Origin: Caryophanales bacterium
GTDB lineage: Bacteria > Bacillota_I > Bacilli_A > RF39 > UBA660
Direction: 5' to 3'
Assembly: GCA_016291995.1 (NCBI GenBank)
Contig: JAEEZV010000034.1
Location: forward strand, 1-20,164
Length of the DNA stretch: 20,164 nucleotides
The notes beneath the pieces were generated by a model. That model worked only from the letters and a program-made list of their open reading frames with translations. It searched no databases and was not told the DNA's origin. Both the position numbers and the translations under genes were made by a program. Below, in pieces: positions 16,341 through 20,164 of this stretch (positions within the stretch are counted from its first letter, which is position 1; every line of letters starts with the position of its first letter).

Positions 16341-16357
16341 AATGTTTTTGATATCAT
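16329..16357 (+). promoter_or_regulatory. promoter of surface-protein paralogue 1
   Basis: TTGCTT (16329-16334), a 17-bp spacer and TATCAT (16352-16357) with TGA directly upstream (extended -10). The layout is the same as in the other two paralogues. The -35 lies inside the polC terminator stem. Confidence 0.75.
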
Positions 16358-16385
16358 TAGATTATAGAGTAAAGGAGGACATAGC

Positions 16386-17138
16386 ATGGAAAACAAAAAT
16401 GGAAGTATGGTCTTTTTAGGAGTTATCGGTGTAGCTACATTAGTAGTTGCTATCATCGGTGCAACATTCGCGTTCTTCAGTGCATCAGCTAGTTCAGAAA
16501 ATGGTGCTGTTACTGCAGGAGCTGCCAACATAAGTTTAGGTTTTACCGACCAATCTTATAGGAACTTAAAAACGCATTTAGTTCCAGCTAGTGAAAATGT
16601 TGCTACGTATGCAGCAGTATCACAAAGTGGTACCGGTGCTACAGCTAATCAGCAATGCGTTGATGACAATACCAACGAAGTATGTAGTGTATATGAATAT
16701 ACAGTAACCAACGATAGCCCATCGACTATAACTATTACGACTACGTTAGAGGCTGTAACCAACACATTTACAACTACGAACTTAAAGTATAAGGTATATG
16801 CAGGTTCAACGGATGCGTCTGCCAACCTAACTGGACTAAGAGCCGGAGTTACTAAATTAGCATATTCTGGTACTACCGCTCCAACTCCTATAATTGCCGC
16901 TACTACAGTTCCGGCAACTGGCGCTAACAATAAGCACACATTGGAGTTAGGCGGCACTGGAGTTACAGAAGTAACTTTGAATCCTAATGAGTCTAGGACC
17001 TACACAATTATTATCTGGATTCAAAACTTAGATTCTGCACAAGATGCTGACCAAGGTAAAGCATTTGCCGCAACATTGTCAATTGATTCAGGTAGTGGTG
17101 AAGGTGTCTATGGTGTTATCAGCGGAGTAAGTGATTAG
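16386..17138 (+). CDS. secreted/surface protein with TasA/camelysin-like N-terminus, paralogue 1
   Basis: The 250-residue protein has a short polar start (MENKNGS), a hydrophobic segment at about 8-30 ending ATFAFFSASAS, then a Thr/Ala/Ser-rich beta-type exported domain. The A-T-F-A-F-F-S junction resembles SipW-processed TasA/camelysin precursors; that relation is inferred from the pattern. A Cys pair, C91-x8-C100 in CVDDNTNEVCSVYEYT, probably forms a disulphide. The C-terminal IIIWIQNLDSAQDADQGKAFAATL and GVISG recur in the paralogues. No LPXTG anchor or C-terminal membrane segment. AAAGGAGG lies 7 bases before the ATG. GC content is higher than in neighbouring genes, from Ala/Thr/Gly codons. 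Likely role: fibre or cell-surface matrix protein. No SipW-like peptidase gene is in the window. Confidence 0.75.
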   Translation: MENKNGSMVFLGVIGVATLVVAIIGATFAFFSASASSENGAVTAGAANISLGFTDQSYRNLKTHLVPASENVATYAAVSQSGTGATANQQCVDDNTNEVCSVYEYTVTNDSPSTITITTTLEAVTNTFTTTNLKYKVYAGSTDASANLTGLRAGVTKLAYSGTTAPTPIIAATTVPATGANNKHTLELGGTGVTEVTLNPNESRTYTIIIWIQNLDSAQDADQGKAFAATLSIDSGSGEGVYGVISGVSD

Positions 17139-17154
17139 TACAAAAATAATTATT

Positions 17155-17179
17155 GGATGATTTTTCATCCTTTAATTTT
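17155..17179 (+). terminator. terminator of paralogue 1
   Basis: GGATGA (17155-17160) pairs with TCATCC (17165-17170) around a TTTT loop, followed by TTTAATTTT. The stem is short (6 bp), so strength is moderate. Confidence 0.65.
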
Positions 17180-17208
17180 GTAAAAAAGAATTTAATTGTA
17201 AAAAAACA

Positions 17209-17237
17209 TTGCAAAAAAATACAAATTTTGATATTAT
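17209..17237 (+). promoter_or_regulatory. promoter of surface-protein paralogue 2
   Basis: TTGCAA (17209-17214), a 17-bp spacer and TATTAT (17232-17237) with TGA directly before the -10. It shares the TTTTGATAT-ATTA block with paralogue 1. Confidence 0.78.
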
Positions 17238-17262
17238 TAATATAGTAAAAGGAGGATACAAT

Positions 17263-18051
17263 ATGGAGGAAAAGAAAAAAAACGGAAGTGGAATATTTCT
17301 AGGAGTTGTTGCTGTAGCAACACTTATCGTAGCAATCATCGGTGCAACATTCGCATATTTCTCTATTAGTTTAACTAGTGCTGAAGATGCTGTTAATGTA
17401 ACTGCCTATGAATATGCGGTAACATTGTCTATGTCAAGAGTATATCCTGCTGCAGGAAGCAATGAGGAATTAATTCCATTAGATCCAGATGGAGATGTAG
17501 ATGGAGCAACTGGTACATATACTAAAAATTTATTATATGCCCTAAACGTTGCATCTGATAGATGCGTAGATGTACCGGGTAATAATCAACCAGGTCACAT
17601 GGTATGTGCACTTTACAAACTAGAATTTGAAAATACTAGTGCTTCAGCTATTACATTTAATGGTGTTGTACACACAGTATCAAATACAGCATCAGCTACT
17701 AGATCAGGTGCTACACCATTTGTTAATTTAACGCTTCAAGAATTAACTGGTGATATAAATAGCTTAGAACTTCCACAAGGAATTGGTCCAGTTAACATTG
17801 TTGCAACTGCTGCTCCAGCATCATCAAGTGAGGGAGAACAACCAACGAATACTGATATTTCAATTGGTACAGTTACCGTACCTGCAAACTCAACTGCTGA
17901 AGGTAATGGCGTATATGAAAAATATCTTGTCATTTATCTAAACGATGAAGGAGAAGATCAATCTAATGAAATGGGAGCTTCATATACTGGACAGTTAATT
18001 TATAGTTCAACTGGTAACTCAAGTAGATTAACTGGTACATTCTCATTATAG
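17263..18051 (+). CDS. secreted/surface protein with TasA/camelysin-like N-terminus, paralogue 2
   Basis: The 262-residue protein has N-terminal MEEKKKNGSG, a hydrophobic segment at about 11-34, and ATFAYFSISLTSAEDAV at the predicted processing region. The mature part is acidic and rich in Thr, Ser and Ala. The Cys pair is kept but more widely spaced: C101-x13-C115 (CVDVPGNNQPGHMVC). The C-terminal block is recognisable but drifted: YLVIYLNDEGEDQSNEMG then YTGQLIYSS. It ends GTFSL, without an anchor motif. Start: ATG 17263 has AAAAGGAGG 7 bases upstream; an in-frame TTG at 17209 is in the -35 box and cannot be the start of this transcript. It is the most divergent of the three. Likely exported; function not known beyond the presumed surface or fibre role. 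Confidence 0.75.
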   Translation: MEEKKKNGSGIFLGVVAVATLIVAIIGATFAYFSISLTSAEDAVNVTAYEYAVTLSMSRVYPAAGSNEELIPLDPDGDVDGATGTYTKNLLYALNVASDRCVDVPGNNQPGHMVCALYKLEFENTSASAITFNGVVHTVSNTASATRSGATPFVNLTLQELTGDINSLELPQGIGPVNIVATAAPASSSEGEQPTNTDISIGTVTVPANSTAEGNGVYEKYLVIYLNDEGEDQSNEMGASYTGQLIYSSTGNSSRLTGTFSL

Positions 18052-18056
18052 TAAAT

Positions 18057-18078
18057 AAAGCGAGTAATCGCTTTTTTT
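18057..18078 (+). terminator. terminator of paralogue 2
   Basis: AAAGCGA (18057-18063) pairs with TCGCTTT (18068-18074) around the loop GTAA, followed by a T-run to 18078. Confidence 0.88.
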
Positions 18079-18102
18079 CTTACTCAAATTTTTCAAATAA
18101 TA

Positions 18103-18131
18103 TTGAAAAAAAGCAATATTTTTGTTATCAT
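18103..18131 (+). promoter_or_regulatory. promoter of surface-protein paralogue 3
   Basis: TTGAAA (18103-18108), a 17-bp spacer and TATCAT (18126-18131) with TGT directly before the -10: the same design as for paralogues 1 and 2. Confidence 0.78.
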
Positions 18132-18155
18132 TAAATAAGAATAGGTGTGATAGCG

Positions 18156-18941
18156 ATGAACGACAAAAAGAAATCAGTTGCTTTAATTGGATTAATCGTC
18201 GTAGCTGCCTTGATTTTAATAGTCATAGGCAGTACTTTTGCATACTTTAGTATAAGTTTAACAAGCGAAGAAAATGCAATTTCACTTCGTGCTGCTGAAT
18301 TTTCAATCGAACTTGACGACGATACATCGCTAATCAAAAGCCAGCTTATTCCATCCATCGAAGAATATGTAGATAGGGCTAGCGCTAGAGTTGATGGAAG
18401 TGGCAATTTTCTTAAACCATATGAAGATCAACAAACTGGTGAATTAGTTAAAGCGGGAACAACATGTATTGATGATAATACAAATGAAATCTGTAGTATC
18501 TACACGTTCACTATCATTAATCGTATGACAGATTATGATTTGCCGTTATATATAACACTAAATCCTAGTGTAAATACATTTGCAAACCTATATTTTAAAG
18601 TATTAGATGAAAATCTAGATGAAGTAATTAGTGCAACCCATCTTGTCGATGATAGGCCATATACTTTAGATGCTAATGACAATCCTGTATATGAAGCAAA
18701 TAGCACTATTTCTCCGATTGTCTTAACAAACATTAATACTACGTTAGCAAAGGCTACAAATGATCAAACACCTAGTACAGTAACATATCATATTGTTATT
18801 TGGATTATGGAAAATAATGAAAACCAAACTGAAACCGATAGTGGTAAATTGTTTGCTGCAACTCTAAAAGCACAAGCAAGCGGAGCTAATGGTAGAGGAA
18901 TAACTGGTGTTATTTCAGCATCAGGTACTGATGGTGGTTAA
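18156..18941 (+). CDS. secreted/surface protein with TasA/camelysin-like N-terminus, paralogue 3
   Basis: The 261-residue protein has MNDKKKS, a hydrophobic segment at about 8-29, then STFAYFSISLTSEENAISL, close to paralogue 2 at this junction. Its Cys block CIDDNTNEICSIYTFT (C104-x8-C113) instead matches paralogue 1 closely. The C-terminal block VIWIMENNENQTETDSGKLF then AATL and GVIS also follows paralogue 1. There is no anchor motif. Start: ATG 18156 with AGGTG at 18143-18147; an in-frame GTG at 18147 overlaps this site and is less likely. No clear terminator follows before the aspS promoter, so some transcripts may read into the T-box leader. Probable exported matrix or surface protein. 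Confidence 0.75.
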   Translation: MNDKKKSVALIGLIVVAALILIVIGSTFAYFSISLTSEENAISLRAAEFSIELDDDTSLIKSQLIPSIEEYVDRASARVDGSGNFLKPYEDQQTGELVKAGTTCIDDNTNEICSIYTFTIINRMTDYDLPLYITLNPSVNTFANLYFKVLDENLDEVISATHLVDDRPYTLDANDNPVYEANSTISPIVLTNINTTLAKATNDQTPSTVTYHIVIWIMENNENQTETDSGKLFAATLKAQASGANGRGITGVISASGTDGG

Positions 18942-18948
18942 AAAGCAC

Positions 18949-18976
18949 TTGAAATTAATAATAAGTGTGTTATAAT
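18949..18976 (+). promoter_or_regulatory. sigma-A promoter of the aspS T-box transcript
   Basis: TTGAAA (18949-18954), a 16-bp spacer and TATAAT (18971-18976) with TGT before the -10. Transcription would start near 18983. Confidence 0.8.
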
Positions 18977-18982
18977 AAGATT

Positions 18983-19121
18983 AGTTTTCGGTTTATAAGT
19001 GACAAATAAATATTAACGAGACTGACAATTTATGAAATTTAAAAAGAGCACGAAAGTGAAATAAGGTGGTACCGCGGCTAGTGTCGTCCTTATGCGATTA
19101 CTTTTCGTGCCTTTATTTTTT
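18983..19121 (+). promoter_or_regulatory. compact T-box leader of aspS
   Basis: The T-box core AAGGTGGTACCGCGG (19063-19077) is unmistakable. ATAAGG (19061-19066) pairs with CCTTAT (19088-19093) to form the antiterminator, with TGGT as the bulge that receives the uncharged tRNA 3' end. T-box leaders raise expression of the downstream gene when the cognate tRNA is uncharged. Only about 80 bases separate the inferred transcription start from the core; a normal Stem I alone takes about 100. A small helix is possible (18992-18998 with 19030-19036). GAC, an Asp codon, at 19024-19026 is placed like a specifier, with AGTGA opposite. The usual distal Stem I loops are not visible. Confidence 0.88.
19048..19121 (+). 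terminator. T-box-controlled terminator before aspS
   Basis: GCACGAAAGT (19048-19057) pairs with ACTTTTCGTGC (19100-19110), one base bulged, followed by CTTTATTTTTT. The stem encloses the antiterminator rather than sharing its 3' strand. TTTTCG at 18985-18990 could compete for CGAAAG (19051-19056), giving a possible switch; that pairing is speculative. Confidence 0.7.
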
Positions 19122-19133
19122 GGAGGTAATATT

Positions 19134-20164
19134 ATGAAAGAAAACATTTACAGAAGTATCTACTGTGGTGAAGTAAATAAAACACATGTAGGTAAAGAAG
19201 TTCGCCTTGCCGGATGGGTAGAGCAAATTAGAAACTTAGGAAGTTTAGTTTTTATCACTTTACGTGATGAAACAGGCCTTGTCCAATTAATTAGTGAAGA
19301 TATTGATAAGTTTAAAGACTTAACTAGAGAAAGTACAATTACAGCTACAGGAACGGTTAGAAATAGATTAGATGGTATGGTCAATCCAAATATGAAAACA
19401 GGTGAAATCGAAGTGTTGATTTCATCATTCGAAGTGTTGGGACCAGCTCTTAATGTCCTACCATTTGAAGTTAGCCGTAGTAGGGAAGCGAATGAAGATA
19501 CAAGACTTAAATATCGTTATCTAGATTTGAGAAATCCTGAAGTACATAAAAATATTTTGTTTAGAACAAAAGTAATAGACTTTATTAGATCAACTATGAA
19601 GGGTATGAATTTTACTGAAATAAATACTCCGATCATATCTACATCTAGTCCGGAGGGGGCAAGAGACTTTGTAATTCCAGCAAGAAACTTTAAAGGTAAA
19701 TTCTATGCCTTACCACAGGCACCACAAATATATAAACAATTATTAATGGTATCTGGATTTAATAGATATTTCCAAATAGCGCCATGTTTTAGAGATGAAG
19801 ACTGCCGTGCTGATAGAACATTAGAGTTTTATCAATTAGACTTAGAAATGAGTTTTGTAACTGAGGAAGATGTTTTCGAAGTTGGTGAAACAGTTTTCTA
19901 TGAAACATTTAAAAAGTTTGGCGATAAAGAAGTATCACAAAGACCTTTCCGAAGGATTTCATGGGCTGATGCTATGGCTAAATATGGTTCAGATAAACCA
20001 GATTTAAGAAATCCATTAATTATCGAAGATATAACTGAAATATTTAAAAATACTGAATTTAATGGCTTTAAAGATAAAAAGGTTAAAGCTATTAAAGTTG
20101 ATACTTGCGATAAACCAAATTCTTGGTTCAAGAAACTTGAAGAATTTGTTATTGAAAAAGGTGG
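19134..20164 (+). CDS. aspS: aspartyl-tRNA synthetase, 5' part (cut by window end)
   Basis: The enzyme charges tRNA-Asp with aspartate in the cytoplasm. The visible 343 codons are the N-terminal part of a protein usually near 590 residues. They show the OB-fold anticodon domain (LAGWVEQIRNLGSLVFITLR), the LRYRYLDLR-type linker (LKYRYLDLRNPE), motif 1 region (FTEINTPIISTSSPEGARDF), the QAPQIYKQLLM segment and motif 2 (FRDEDCRADRTLEFYQLDLE). SPEGARDFVIP and the start of the bacterial insertion domain identify the bacterial type. The L at the usual FRDEDLRADR is Cys here. Start: ATG 19134 with GGAGG (19122-19126) 7 bases upstream. Controlled by the T-box leader directly before it. The open frame continues past the window edge. 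Confidence 0.96.
   Translation, partial: MKENIYRSIYCGEVNKTHVGKEVRLAGWVEQIRNLGSLVFITLRDETGLVQLISEDIDKFKDLTRESTITATGTVRNRLDGMVNPNMKTGEIEVLISSFEVLGPALNVLPFEVSRSREANEDTRLKYRYLDLRNPEVHKNILFRTKVIDFIRSTMKGMNFTEINTPIISTSSPEGARDFVIPARNFKGKFYALPQAPQIYKQLLMVSGFNRYFQIAPCFRDEDCRADRTLEFYQLDLEMSFVTEEDVFEVGETVFYETFKKFGDKEVSQRPFRRISWADAMAKYGSDKPDLRNPLIIEDITEIFKNTEFNGFKDKKVKAIKVDTCDKPNSWFKKLEEFVIEKG

Noticed and set aside
17209..17262. Earlier TTG start for surface-protein paralogue 2
   Set aside because: The TTG is the -35 box; AAAAGGAGG points to ATG 17263.
18943..18966. Inverted repeat CACTT ... AAGTG after paralogue 3 as a terminator
   Set aside because: The stem is only 5-6 bp with a long loop and no T-run, and it overlaps the aspS promoter.
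19032..19064. Ten-codon ORF (MKFKKSTKVK) in the T-box leader, possible leader peptide
   Set aside because: It has no ribosome binding site and overlaps the T-box and terminator arms; chance ORF.
1..20164. Alternative genetic code (UGA as Trp), given the AT-rich mollicute-like composition
   Set aside because: TGA ends iadA in the right place and Trp is TGG in conserved positions of PolC, AspRS and the AsnRS-like protein.
1..20164. Mobile elements, CRISPR arrays, tRNA or rRNA genes
   Set aside because: No transposase or integrase genes, regularly spaced repeats, cloverleaf or rRNA-like stretches were seen on either strand.

Overview
The window looks like chromosomal DNA from a low-GC Gram-positive bacterium (Bacillota). 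The evidence is a very AT-rich composition, strong AGGAGG-type ribosome binding sites, sigma-A promoters, many U-tailed hairpin terminators, a PolC-type replicative polymerase, a T-box leader on aspS, and every gene on the + strand. TGA is used as a stop (iadA) and Trp is TGG, so the mycoplasma code is not in use. The poor match of several genes to textbook relatives suggests an uncultured Bacilli- or Erysipelotrichia-like gut lineage, but that placement is inference.

Bases 1-7017 hold a terminator and then one apparent operon of seven genes. It starts with a short Rel-family protein (HD + synthetase-like + TGS) that has Gln at a catalytic synthetase Glu. It continues with an AsnRS-like enzyme lacking the anticodon domain, an amidohydrolase, a GNAT acetyltransferase, an isoaspartyl dipeptidase (iadA), an unrecognised 212-residue protein and an alkaline-phosphatase-superfamily phosphodiesterase, and ends at a hairpin terminator. 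The middle genes could form a small pathway that makes or breaks aspartyl/asparaginyl amides.

Bases 7018-11593 hold three separate units, each with its own promoter and terminator: an AMP-forming acyl/aryl-CoA-synthetase-like enzyme; a 7-TM hybrid histidine kinase homologue with Gln in place of the phospho-accepting His, no G2 box and an intact receiver; and an SPFH/stomatin-like membrane protein.

Bases 11594-16340 hold polC, complete, with its proofreading exonuclease, PHP domain, zinc-binding cysteines and C-terminal clamp-binding motif.

Bases 16329-18941 hold three tandem, diverged paralogues of a secreted or surface protein with a TasA/camelysin-like N-terminus. Each has its own promoter of the same design (TTGnnn, 17 bp, TGn-TATnAT). 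The first two are followed by hairpin terminators.

Bases 18942-20164 hold a sigma-A promoter, a very compact T-box leader and the first 343 codons of aspS, which runs off the end.

The best candidates for something undescribed are the seven-gene operon, the synthetase-impaired short Rel, the His-less kinase, the matched trio of surface proteins and the miniature T-box. No mobile element, CRISPR array, rRNA or tRNA was seen, and no gene-free stretch exceeds 300 bases.
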